Source: Polaribacter sp. Z022 (GTDB taxonomy: Bacteria; Bacteroidota; Bacteroidia; Flavobacteriales; Flavobacteriaceae). Taken from it: 64,000 nt of DNA. The notes under the pieces were generated by a model, which did no database searches, had not been told where the DNA came from, and was given only the letters and a program-made list of their open reading frames with translations. Where the stretch lies: contig NZ_JALCZO010000001.1 in NCBI RefSeq assembly GCF_023555495.1, positions 806,001 through 870,000 of the forward strand. Direction: 5' to 3'. Positions 55,923 to 62,630 of this stretch are shown here, piece after piece; the first letter of the stretch is position 1, and each line of letters begins with the position of its first letter. A program made the position numbers and the translations under genes.

Positions 55923-57845
55923 ATGAAATTCTTATCTAATTTTTTTGCGCTCGTATTTTCTATTTCATTATTAGCACAAGCTACTTCAAAGAACACAAGT
56001 TATATTTATAAAACTGAAGAATTTATTTTGTTTAACAAAATGGATTCTGCTAGGTATTATCTTAAAAATATTAAAGATAGTTCTTATAAAGATGTTTTAA
56101 CTAAACTCGTTAATAATGAAGAATTAACTTATTTAGAATATTATGAGTATACTTCTAAGATAGGAAATAGAAAATCTGTTAATTTTAATGAAGTTTCAGA
56201 TTACATAGATCAATTTGTAAAAAAGCCAAAATCTTCAAAAAAAATAAATTTAAATTATTTTGAAATTAAATGGACGCAGGTTTTTAAACATACAGACAAT
56301 GGTAATTTAGAGACTGCTTCTAAAATTCAAAAAGAATTAGAATCTTATTTAAATAGTTTTGATGCAACTAATGTTGATGTTATAAAAGCTAAAATAAAGT
56401 CTAAAACGCATCAAGCTGTAATGTATTTAATTCAAGAAGATGTAGAGAATGGTAAAAAATTATGTTTAAGTAATATAGCTAAGGCAAAAGAGTTAAAAGA
56501 TAAAAAATTACAAATTACTTTTTTATACCATTTAACAGACTTTTTATTAATAGAAGGTAAGTTGCAAGAGTATATAGATGTTAGTGAAGAAAGTTTAAAA
56601 TTAGAAGAAGAGTTAGATTTTAAATCTTCTTATTATCATGGTACAATAGAGCATTTAATAAATGCTTATGTTTATAAGAGAGGACATAATGAAAGGGTAA
56701 TAAATTTAATTGATATACTTTATAATAATGATGTAAGAAGAATTTATACTTATTCTTTATATGCTCAACTAGTGTCAGAGTTAGATACTAATTCACTATT
56801 GTTAAAACAAATACTTAAAAAATTCGAAGTAAAAAATGTTCCAGATTTAATAAAGAAATTCGAAGTCTTAGGAAAAGATTTAAATTCAAACGATTTTTAT
56901 CACATTGTAAATTCTGGTTCAAACGCTTTAGCAGCACATGGTTATGATGAATTAGCTTTAAATTATAAAGATAAAGCCATCATTATTACAAGAAAAGTGT
57001 ATTCTCAAGATTTGTCTGAATCTTTAGCAAATTATAAAACAGAACAAGCAGTAAAAGAAAAAGAAAAAGAAGTAAAACATGCCCAAGAAAAAACTAAAAT
57101 TTATAGCATTTTTACCATTCTTGCAGTTGTTTTATTATTTATTGCTTTATTAGTTCTTATAAAAATTAGAAAACAATCTAAAGAACTTTCAGAAAAAAAC
57201 AAGTTTATAGAAGAAGCTTTAAAAGAAAAAGAATTACTTGTAAAAGAAGTACATCACAGAGTAAAAAATAATTTTCAAATAGTATCTAGTTTATTAGAAT
57301 TACAAACCAAAGGAATTGAAGATGAAAAAGCTTTAGAATTAGCAAATGAAGGAAAGAATAGAGTAAAATCTATGGCCTTAATCCATCAAAAACTATATCA
57401 AAACGAAAGTGGATTAATAGATTTTGATGAATATATAAAACAACTTATTAAAGAATTATCTTCCTTGTATTCTTCTTATAAAAATGTAAATACTATTGTT
57501 ACATCAAAAGATGTAATGTTTGATGTTGATACAGCAATTCCATTAGGCTTAATTATTAATGAAATTATAACAAATTCTTACAAATATGCTTTTCAAAAAA
57601 ATGAAAATAATAATTTAAAAATCTCATTAAGTAAAGAAGCTAATGAAGATTATAAATTAATAATTGAAGATAATGGCCCTGGTTTATCCGATAATTTTGA
57701 TGTAAAAAAAGCAAAAAGTTTAGGTTTACGTTTGGTAAATAGATTAGTTAAACAATTGCATGGAAATTTAATTCAGACCAATGTAAATGGGGCAAAATTT
57801 GAAATCAGTTTTAAAGATAGTAATGCAAGGCAACTTGTAAATTAG
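55923..57845 (+). CDS. Sensor histidine kinase of the HisKA_2 type with TPR-like sensor part
   Basis: A 640-residue membrane kinase. A signal-like segment is at 1-20 (ending LLAQ). Residues about 25-380 are helical repeats of TPR type, probably the extracytoplasmic sensor. A membrane helix lies at about 395-417, then a coiled coil, then HisKA_2 with EVHHRVKNNFQIVSSLLELQ (His444/His445), then an ATPase domain with NEIITNSYKYAF and EDNGPGLSDNF. The partner is the LytTR-type regulator encoded 96 bases downstream. It senses an unknown extracytoplasmic signal. Unlike LytS it has no 5TM sensor. Confidence 0.93.
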   Translation: MKFLSNFFALVFSISLLAQATSKNTSYIYKTEEFILFNKMDSARYYLKNIKDSSYKDVLTKLVNNEELTYLEYYEYTSKIGNRKSVNFNEVSDYIDQFVKKPKSSKKINLNYFEIKWTQVFKHTDNGNLETASKIQKELESYLNSFDATNVDVIKAKIKSKTHQAVMYLIQEDVENGKKLCLSNIAKAKELKDKKLQITFLYHLTDFLLIEGKLQEYIDVSEESLKLEEELDFKSSYYHGTIEHLINAYVYKRGHNERVINLIDILYNNDVRRIYTYSLYAQLVSELDTNSLLLKQILKKFEVKNVPDLIKKFEVLGKDLNSNDFYHIVNSGSNALAAHGYDELALNYKDKAIIITRKVYSQDLSESLANYKTEQAVKEKEKEVKHAQEKTKIYSIFTILAVVLLFIALLVLIKIRKQSKELSEKNKFIEEALKEKELLVKEVHHRVKNNFQIVSSLLELQTKGIEDEKALELANEGKNRVKSMALIHQKLYQNESGLIDFDEYIKQLIKELSSLYSSYKNVNTIVTSKDVMFDVDTAIPLGLIINEIITNSYKYAFQKNENNNLKISLSKEANEDYKLIIEDNGPGLSDNFDVKKAKSLGLRLVNRLVKQLHGNLIQTNVNGAKFEISFKDSNARQLVN

Positions 57846-57849
57846 TTTT

Positions 57850-57882
57850 GTAACAGATTTTATTGCCTTCAGAACATTTTAA
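57850..57882. promoter_or_regulatory. AACA direct repeats upstream of the LytTR regulator gene
   Basis: AACA at 57852-57855 (in TAACAGATTTTA) and at 57873-57876 (in AGAACATTTTAA), 21 bases apart. The second word, AGAACATTTTAA (57871-57882), recurs exactly at 58709-58720 in the region after the regulator gene. LytTR proteins bind direct repeats about two helical turns apart, so this may be an autoregulatory site. Confidence 0.4.
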
Positions 57883-57913
57883 TTAAGTTTTGCATCAAAT
57901 ACTTAAAGGAAGT

Positions 57914-57921
57914 TATATTTT
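57914..57921 (+). promoter_or_regulatory. Possible -7 box of the LytTR regulator gene
   Basis: TATATTTT, one base from TAnnTTTG, 28 bases before the ATG at 57942 and downstream of the AACA repeats. The gene may thus be expressed apart from the kinase. Confidence 0.4.
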
Positions 57922-57941
57922 AGTAAAAAAATCATTTCCCT

Positions 57942-58664
57942 ATGAGTAAAGTAAAAATTTTGGTTGTTGAAGATGAGTTAATTATTGCAGATGATATTTG
58001 TGATACATTAAATGACTTAGGATATGAAACTCTTGAGCCAGCAATAAATTATACTGAAGCACTTATTAGAATTGAAGAAGAAAAACCAGATATTGCAATA
58101 TTAGATATTCAATTATCAGGAAAAAAAACAGGAATTGATATTGCCAAAAAAATAAGAGAATCATATAATTTTCCTTTTATCTTTTTAACATCAAATGCAG
58201 ACAAATTTACTTTAAATCAAGCAAAAGAGGTCATGCCACCAGCTTATTTGGTAAAACCTTTTTCTAAAGACGAGCTTTATACTTCTATAGAAATTGCCTT
58301 ATTTAATTTTTCTAAAAAAGTAGGAGAAGTAGATGATAATAATCTAATTATTAAAGATTCTCTTTTTGTAAAAGAAAAAGGCTATTACACTAAAATAAAT
58401 TTTGATGAAATTTTGTATTTAAAAAGTGCTCATGTTTATATAGAAATCATCTTAAAATCTCAAAAAAAGATGGTGATTAGAACGAGTTTAAATGACATTT
58501 TAGAAAAATTAAACGATAGTTTTGTTAGAATTCATAGAGGTTATATTATAAATACAAAGTATTTGTCTCAAATAACCCAATCTTCCGTAAAAATAAATAA
58601 AGAAGAAATTCCAATAGGGAAAAAGTACAAAGAAGATATCTTAAAAAGAGTAAACCTAATTTAA
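57942..58664 (+). CDS. LytTR-type response regulator
   Basis: A 240-residue regulator. The receiver domain (1-120) has VVEDELIIADDI, the phospho-Asp in AILDIQLSG (about Asp53) and LVKPFSKDEL. The C-terminal LytTR domain (about 140-240) has ILYLKSAHVYIEII, SLNDILEKLNDSFVRIHRGY (in part) and INTKYL, which form the beta-strand DNA-binding fold. It pairs with the HisKA_2 kinase upstream. AACA-type direct repeats with 20-21 bp periods flank the gene on both sides and are candidate binding sites; the downstream pair stands in front of a putative small transcript. Confidence 0.94.
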   Translation: MSKVKILVVEDELIIADDICDTLNDLGYETLEPAINYTEALIRIEEEKPDIAILDIQLSGKKTGIDIAKKIRESYNFPFIFLTSNADKFTLNQAKEVMPPAYLVKPFSKDELYTSIEIALFNFSKKVGEVDDNNLIIKDSLFVKEKGYYTKINFDEILYLKSAHVYIEIILKSQKKMVIRTSLNDILEKLNDSFVRIHRGYIINTKYLSQITQSSVKINKEEIPIGKKYKEDILKRVNLI

Positions 58665-58685
58665 CAAATTAGTACTTCTTTGATA

Positions 58686-58720
58686 TTTAGAACAATATAA
58701 AGTTGTTTAGAACATTTTAA
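58686..58720 (+). promoter_or_regulatory. Two 15-bp direct repeats with 20-bp period (candidate LytTR site)
   Basis: TTTAGAACAATATAA (58686-58700) and TTTAGAACATTTTAA (58706-58720) match at 13 of 15 positions, and their starts are exactly 20 bases apart, the same face of the helix. They end 23 bases before the -7 box at 58744, where an activator would stand, and begin 22 bases after the stop of the LytTR regulator. The promoter lacks a clear TTG, which fits activator dependence. Confidence 0.5.
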
Positions 58721-58743
58721 GCTCTTATAACAATAATTAAAAG

Positions 58744-58751
58744 TAAATTTG
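58744..58751 (+). promoter_or_regulatory. Promoter -7 box of the candidate small transcript
   Basis: TAAATTTG, an exact match to TAnnTTTG, located 23 bases after the direct repeats. There is no good -33 TTG at the proper distance. Confidence 0.5.
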
Positions 58752-58766
58752 AATACGGTTTTAGAG

Positions 58767-58814
58767 ATGGATAACATTTTTTTCGGGGGAATGGCAATGT
58801 TATCATCCAATTAA
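58767..58814 (+). CDS. Possible 15-residue peptide frame in the small transcript
   Basis: An ATG frame of 15 codons and TAA, encoding MDNIFFGGMAMLSSN. It starts about 11 bases after the expected transcription start, the normal leader length for this genome, and ends 18 bases before the terminator stem. It is mostly hydrophobic with a Gly pair. It could be chance, since the hairpin imposes the same bases; conservation of the codons versus the stem would decide. Confidence 0.25.
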   Translation: MDNIFFGGMAMLSSN

Positions 58815-58832
58815 AATCGTAATATAAAATTT

Positions 58833-58862
58833 AAGCTACTCTTTTTGAGTAGCTTTTTTTAT
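58833..58862 (+). terminator. Terminator of the candidate small transcript
   Basis: AAGCTACTC (58833-58841) pairs with GAGTAGCTT (58847-58855) around TTTTT, then a T-run. The regulator gene ends 168 bases earlier, so it could serve either the operon or the small transcript. Confidence 0.88.
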
Positions 58863-58899
58863 GGGCTTTATTTTTTGAAACTTACTTATTAGTATTTTG

Positions 58900-58907
58900 T
58901 ACTTTTG
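58900..58907 (+). promoter_or_regulatory. Promoter -7 box of the Kdo transferase gene, leaderless geometry
   Basis: TACTTTTG, exact TAnnTTTG, followed by CAGCT and the ATG at 58913. A TTG at 58875-58877 gives a 22-base spacer. Transcription would begin at or within two bases of the ATG. Confidence 0.65.
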
Positions 58908-58912
58908 CAGCT

Positions 58913-60163
58913 ATGAAATTTCTATACGACCTTTTGGTCTTTATTGCATCTTTACTATTACCAATAATAGCAATATTTAATGCTAAAATTAAATTGTTTG
59001 TTAACGGAAGAAAAGAAACTTTCTCTAAAATTTCTAGTTTAAAAAATAAGAAAACTATTTGGTTTCATGTAGCTTCTTTAGGAGAGTTTGAACAAGCAAG
59101 ACCAATTATTGAAGAAATTAAAAAGAATTATAAACAATATAAAATTCTAGTTACTTTTTTTTCGCCATCAGGGTATGAAGTTCGTAAAAATTATGATTTG
59201 GCAGATGTTGTTTGTTATTTGCCTTTAGATACTAAATCTAATGCTAAAAAGTTTATTGAAAATGTAAATCCCGAATTTGCAATTTTTATCAAATATGAAT
59301 TCTGGCCAAATCTTTTAAACGAATTAAAAAGAAAAGAAATTCCTACTATTTTAGTTTCTGGAATTTTAAGAGAAAAACAATTGTTCTTTAAAAATTATGG
59401 TGGTTTTATGAAGAAATCTTTAGAAGCCTTTCATCATTTTTATGTACAAAATCAAGAATCTTCAGATTTGCTAAAATCTATCAATTTTAAAAACGTAACA
59501 GTTGCAGGAGATACACGTTTTGATAGAGTTTCTAAAATCTTAGAACAAGACAATACTTTAGAATTTATCAATCAATTTAAAGAAAATAAATATACAGTTG
59601 TTGCAGGTAGCACTTGGAGTGAAGACGAAAAGCTATTAGTAAACTATATTAATAATAATGCTTCAGATGATGAAAAATTTATCATTGCTCCTCATAATAT
59701 TAAAGGTGATGCAATTTTAGAATTACAAAAATCAATCAATAAAAAAGTTATAAAATATACAGATGTCATTTCGAGCGCAGTCGAGAAATCTGTTAGATTA
59801 GAAGAATATCAAGTTTTTATAATTGATACCATTGGAATTCTAACAAAAATTTATGCAGCTGCAAATGTGGCTTATGTAGGAGGAGGTTTAAAAACAGGTT
59901 TACATAATATTTTAGAACCAGCAACATTCGGAATTCCTGTAGTGATTGGAAATAAATACGACAAATTTAAAGAAGCTGTAGATTTGGTTAAGATTGGTGG
60001 ATGTATTTCTATAAAAAATCAAGAAGAATTTACACAAAACTTCATCATGTTAAAAGAAGATGAAAATTTTAGAAATCTAACAGGTGTTATTAATAAAAAA
60101 TATATTGAAGACAATCTTGGAGCAACCAAACTAATTATGAACTACTTAAAAACAAAACTATAA
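58913..60163 (+). CDS. waaA: 3-deoxy-D-manno-octulosonic acid transferase
   Basis: A 416-residue Kdo transferase of lipid A-core synthesis. The N-terminal helix (1-22) anchors it to the inner membrane. The N-domain has WFHVASLGEFEQARPIIEEI (44-63) with the catalytic Glu in GEFEQ, and IKYEFWPNLL. The C-domain has VAGSTWSEDEKLLV, IIAPHNI, VAYVGGGLKTGLHNILEPA and IPVVIGNKYDKF. It adds Kdo from CMP-Kdo to lipid IVA. A flavobacterial palindromic repeat (59764-59791) lies in frame inside it and encodes DVISSAVEKS between two conserved domains' motifs, without breaking the frame. Confidence 0.94.
   Translation: MKFLYDLLVFIASLLLPIIAIFNAKIKLFVNGRKETFSKISSLKNKKTIWFHVASLGEFEQARPIIEEIKKNYKQYKILVTFFSPSGYEVRKNYDLADVVCYLPLDTKSNAKKFIENVNPEFAIFIKYEFWPNLLNELKRKEIPTILVSGILREKQLFFKNYGGFMKKSLEAFHHFYVQNQESSDLLKSINFKNVTVAGDTRFDRVSKILEQDNTLEFINQFKENKYTVVAGSTWSEDEKLLVNYINNNASDDEKFIIAPHNIKGDAILELQKSINKKVIKYTDVISSAVEKSVRLEEYQVFIIDTIGILTKIYAAANVAYVGGGLKTGLHNILEPATFGIPVVIGNKYDKFKEAVDLVKIGGCISIKNQEEFTQNFIMLKEDENFRNLTGVINKKYIEDNLGATKLIMNYLKTKL
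59764..59791. repeat. Palindromic dispersed repeat inside the waaA reading frame
   Basis: The stretch contains CATTTCGAGCGCAGTCGAG and AAATCT, an imperfect palindrome (TTTCGA with TCGAGAAA). This word is, to my knowledge, a very common intergenic repeat in Flavobacteriaceae. Its GC content is well above that of the surrounding gene. It is translated as DVISSAVEKS near residues 284-293 and keeps the frame. Confidence 0.65.
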
Positions 60164-60165
60164 AA

Positions 60166-60723
60166 ATGGAATTTATAACTCAACCTTGGCCTTGGTTTGT
60201 TGGAGGTCCTTTAATTGCATTTGTACTCTTTTTAACTTTTTATTTTGGAAAAGCTTTTGGAGTTTCTAGAAGTTTAGAAACTTTTTGTACAATTGGAGGA
60301 GCAGGTAAATTAACTGATTACTTTAAAGTTGATTTAAAAGAAAGAAAATGGAGCTTGTTTTTTATAGCAGGAATTGTAATTGGAGGTTTCATTTCATCAG
60401 AATTTTTAATGTCATCTCAAGTAATAGACTTAAACCCAACAACAGTTAAAGAATTAACAGATTTAGGATTTGCTAATGCAGGTAAAACTTATTTGCCAGA
60501 AGAAATTTTTAGTTTACAAAACTTACTAACTGTAAAAGGATTTTTAATTTTAATAGGGGCAGGAATCTTAATTGGTTTTGGAACACGTTATGCAGGTGGT
60601 TGTACTTCTGGTCATGCAATAACGGGTTTAAGTAGTTTGCAATTGCCTTCTTTAGTTGCAACTATTGGTTTTTTTATAGGTGGTTTAGTAATGACTTGGT
60701 TTCTAATTCCTTTAATTTTTTAG
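60166..60723 (+). CDS. YeeE/YedE family membrane protein (sulfur transport)
   Basis: A 185-residue inner-membrane protein with about five helices. The family hallmark is GFGTRYAGGCTSGHAITGLS (about 137-156), with the conserved Cys used in thiosulfate or sulfur-group passage, and a second cysteine lies earlier in LETFCTIGGAGK (about residue 40). In YeeE the cysteines relay thiosulfate across the membrane. It forms a pair with the smaller protein that starts four bases downstream; the two halves together equal one full-length YeeE. It begins three bases after waaA. Confidence 0.92.
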   Translation: MEFITQPWPWFVGGPLIAFVLFLTFYFGKAFGVSRSLETFCTIGGAGKLTDYFKVDLKERKWSLFFIAGIVIGGFISSEFLMSSQVIDLNPTTVKELTDLGFANAGKTYLPEEIFSLQNLLTVKGFLILIGAGILIGFGTRYAGGCTSGHAITGLSSLQLPSLVATIGFFIGGLVMTWFLIPLIF

Positions 60724-60726
60724 ACA

Positions 60727-61140
60727 ATGAAAAACATCAAATTTTTAATTATCGGAGTTTTATTCGGAATTATTTTAAGCAAAACAGAAGTTGTTTCTTG
60801 GTATCGTATCTACGAAATGTTTAAGTTTCAATCTTTCCACATGTATGGTATTATTGGAAGTGCAGTTGTTATTGGTATTGTAATTATGCAACTTTTTAAA
60901 AAGGAAGTAATTAAAGATTATTTAGGGAATAAAATTATTGTAAAAGATAAAGAAAAAGGATTTGTTAAAACTCTTGTTGGTGGAACCATTTTTGGTTTAG
61001 GTTGGGCTTTATCTGGTGCTTGTCCAGGACCAATGTATGTATTAGCAGGTCAAGGAGCAATTGCAATTTTAGTGGTTCTTTTAGGAGCAGTAATTGGCGC
61101 TTTTATTTATGGATTGTTAAGTAAGAAGTTACCTAATTAA
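60727..61140 (+). CDS. YeeE/YedE second-half protein (DUF6691-like)
   Basis: A 137-residue membrane protein with four helices. The motif GLGWALSGACPGPMYVLAGQG (about 95-115, in part) with its Cys is the second-half counterpart of the GGCTSGH motif upstream. The pair is common in Bacteroidetes and Proteobacteria and is thought to import thiosulfate or another sulfur species. It overlaps the next gene by one base (TAATG). Nearness to moaA may reflect sulfur needs of molybdopterin, but that is an inference. Confidence 0.9.
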   Translation: MKNIKFLIIGVLFGIILSKTEVVSWYRIYEMFKFQSFHMYGIIGSAVVIGIVIMQLFKKEVIKDYLGNKIIVKDKEKGFVKTLVGGTIFGLGWALSGACPGPMYVLAGQGAIAILVVLLGAVIGAFIYGLLSKKLPN

Positions 61141-61556
61141 TGGAACGTCATTGGAAAATATCTGACTTAGAATTTGAAGAGCAATTTACGCTAAATAAAT
61201 TTCGTCCTTTGTGGTTTACACACGAAGCACATTTACGTTTGGCTTGGATTTATATAACAAAATATGGTAAACAAATTGCTTTTGAAAAATATAGCAAACA
61301 ATTGCAAGATTTTGCCAATAAATACAATGCAGATGGTAAATACAATGCAACAGTAACTTTTGCATCCATTCAAATTATGGATAAATATATCCAAAATTCT
61401 GATGCCTACGATTTTCAAGATTTTATCAATGAATTCTCGCAATTAAAAAGTAATTTTAAGGCAATAATTTCAACACACTATTCTGGTGATGTTTTCGCTT
61501 CAAAAAAAGCAAAACAAAATATTTTACTACCAGATTTAATCCCTTTTAATGAGTAA
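61140..61556 (+). CDS. Small conserved soluble protein of unknown function
   Basis: A 138-residue protein without signal or membrane helix. It begins MERHWKISDLEFEEQF and has WFTHEAHLRLAWIYI (about 26-40) with a His/Glu/His set and a C-terminal SAKKAK-like end before LLPDLIPFNE. The many helices with H-E-A-H-L-R and T-V-T-F-A suggest a helical bundle, perhaps metal-binding. I do not know a named family. It is coupled to both neighbours: start overlapping the YeeE-like gene by one base, end overlapping moaA by eight bases, so it is probably used together with sulfur uptake or cofactor synthesis. Confidence 0.75.
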   Translation: MERHWKISDLEFEEQFTLNKFRPLWFTHEAHLRLAWIYITKYGKQIAFEKYSKQLQDFANKYNADGKYNATVTFASIQIMDKYIQNSDAYDFQDFINEFSQLKSNFKAIISTHYSGDVFASKKAKQNILLPDLIPFNE

Positions 61557-62541
61557 GTTATTAGACAATTTTGGACGACAAATGGAATATGTACGATTAG
61601 CAGTTACTGATCGTTGTAATTTACGTTGCCAATATTGTATGCCTGCTCACGGAATTGATATTGTTCCAAGACAAGAGCTATTAACTTTTAAAGAAATGTA
61701 TCGTTTAATTCGTGTGCTTACAGAATTGGGCGTTAATAAAGTGCGTTTAACAGGTGGAGAACCTTTTGTACGTAAAGATTTTGTTGGTTTTTTAGAAATG
61801 TTGTCTTACAACGATTTATTAGACGCTATTAATATTACTACAAATGGAGCCTTAATTTCTCATCATATAGATAAAATTGAAAAACTAGAAAAAGTTAAAA
61901 ACATCAATTTAAGTATAGATAGTTTGCAAAGAGAAAAGTTTGCTAAAATTACAAGAAGAGATGTTTTTCCTGAAGTATATAAAACTTTTGAATTGCTAGA
62001 AAAGAGCAACTTAAATTTAAAACTAAATGTAGTTGTACAATCTGGTTTTAATACAGATGAAATTACAGATTTTGTAAGATTAACAAAAGATAAAAATGTT
62101 GCTGTTCGTTTTATTGAAGAAATGCCTTTTAACGGAAAAGGGCAAAGAGACATGAACGAAAATTGGACATTTAATAAAATTTTAAATGAGGTTAAGACAG
62201 AATTTTCTGTAGATGAAATTCAGTCAGAAAAATCATCAACTTCTAGAAATTTTAAAATAGATAATCACTTAGGAACTTTTGGGATTATACCAGCATTTAC
62301 AAGAACAATTTGTAATGATTGTAATAGAATTAGAATTACAAGTACAGGTACTTTTAAAAATTGTTTGTTTGATGATGGCGTTTTTAATTTAAGAGATTTT
62401 ATAAGAAAAGGAGCTTCTAATAATGATTTAAAAGAACTCTTTTTATCTTTAGTAAGAGAGAAACCAGAAAACGGTTTTATAGCAGAAGCAAACCGTAAAA
62501 AAGGAAATGTTTCTGAAAGTATGAGTACAATTGGTGGCTAG
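61549..62541 (+). CDS. moaA: GTP 3',8-cyclase
   Basis: A 330-residue radical SAM enzyme that, with MoaC, turns GTP into cyclic pyranopterin monophosphate, the first step of molybdenum cofactor synthesis. The SAM cluster is C-x3-C-x2-C in DRCNLRCQYCMP (Cys23, Cys27, Cys30). The C-terminal cluster ligands are in CNDCNRIRITSTGTFKNCLF (about 260-279). The chain ends in Gly-Gly (STIGG), as MoaA needs for activity. It overlaps the preceding unknown gene by eight bases. Confidence 0.97.
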   Translation: MSKLLDNFGRQMEYVRLAVTDRCNLRCQYCMPAHGIDIVPRQELLTFKEMYRLIRVLTELGVNKVRLTGGEPFVRKDFVGFLEMLSYNDLLDAINITTNGALISHHIDKIEKLEKVKNINLSIDSLQREKFAKITRRDVFPEVYKTFELLEKSNLNLKLNVVVQSGFNTDEITDFVRLTKDKNVAVRFIEEMPFNGKGQRDMNENWTFNKILNEVKTEFSVDEIQSEKSSTSRNFKIDNHLGTFGIIPAFTRTICNDCNRIRITSTGTFKNCLFDDGVFNLRDFIRKGASNNDLKELFLSLVREKPENGFIAEANRKKGNVSESMSTIGG

Positions 62542-62547
62542 AAAAAA

Positions 62548-62598
62548 GTGTAATTGTGGAATTGTTTAACAGTTACAATAAAACGTTTTCAATTACAC
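62548..62598. repeat. AT-rich intergenic repeat words between moaA and moeA
   Basis: GTGTAATTG (62548-62556) is an inverted copy of CAATTACAC (62590-62598). ATTACACAA recurs again near 62617 and TTTAAC words recur at 62565 and 62601. This repetitive 90-base gap looks like flavobacterial simple intergenic sequence. No promoter stands out. Confidence 0.4.
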
Positions 62599-62630
62599 AA
62601 TTTAACAAATAAACGATTACACAATCATTT

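Larger units (their letters stand above)
58756..58862 (+). ncRNA. Candidate small RNA or small mRNA downstream of the LytTR regulator
   Basis: Bounded by the -7 box at 58744-58751 and a terminator at 58833-58860. It holds a hairpin with the stem GATAACATT/AATGTTATC (58770-58778 with 58796-58804) and a 17-base loop containing CGGGGGA. A 15-codon open frame (58767-58814) covers the same bases, so it may be a peptide mRNA instead of a pure RNA. About 105 bases long. Evidence is layout only. Confidence 0.45.

Noticed and set aside
62542..62630. CRISPR-like array
   Set aside because: The repeated words are short, vary in spacing and orientation and have no unique spacers of equal length. No cas gene is present.
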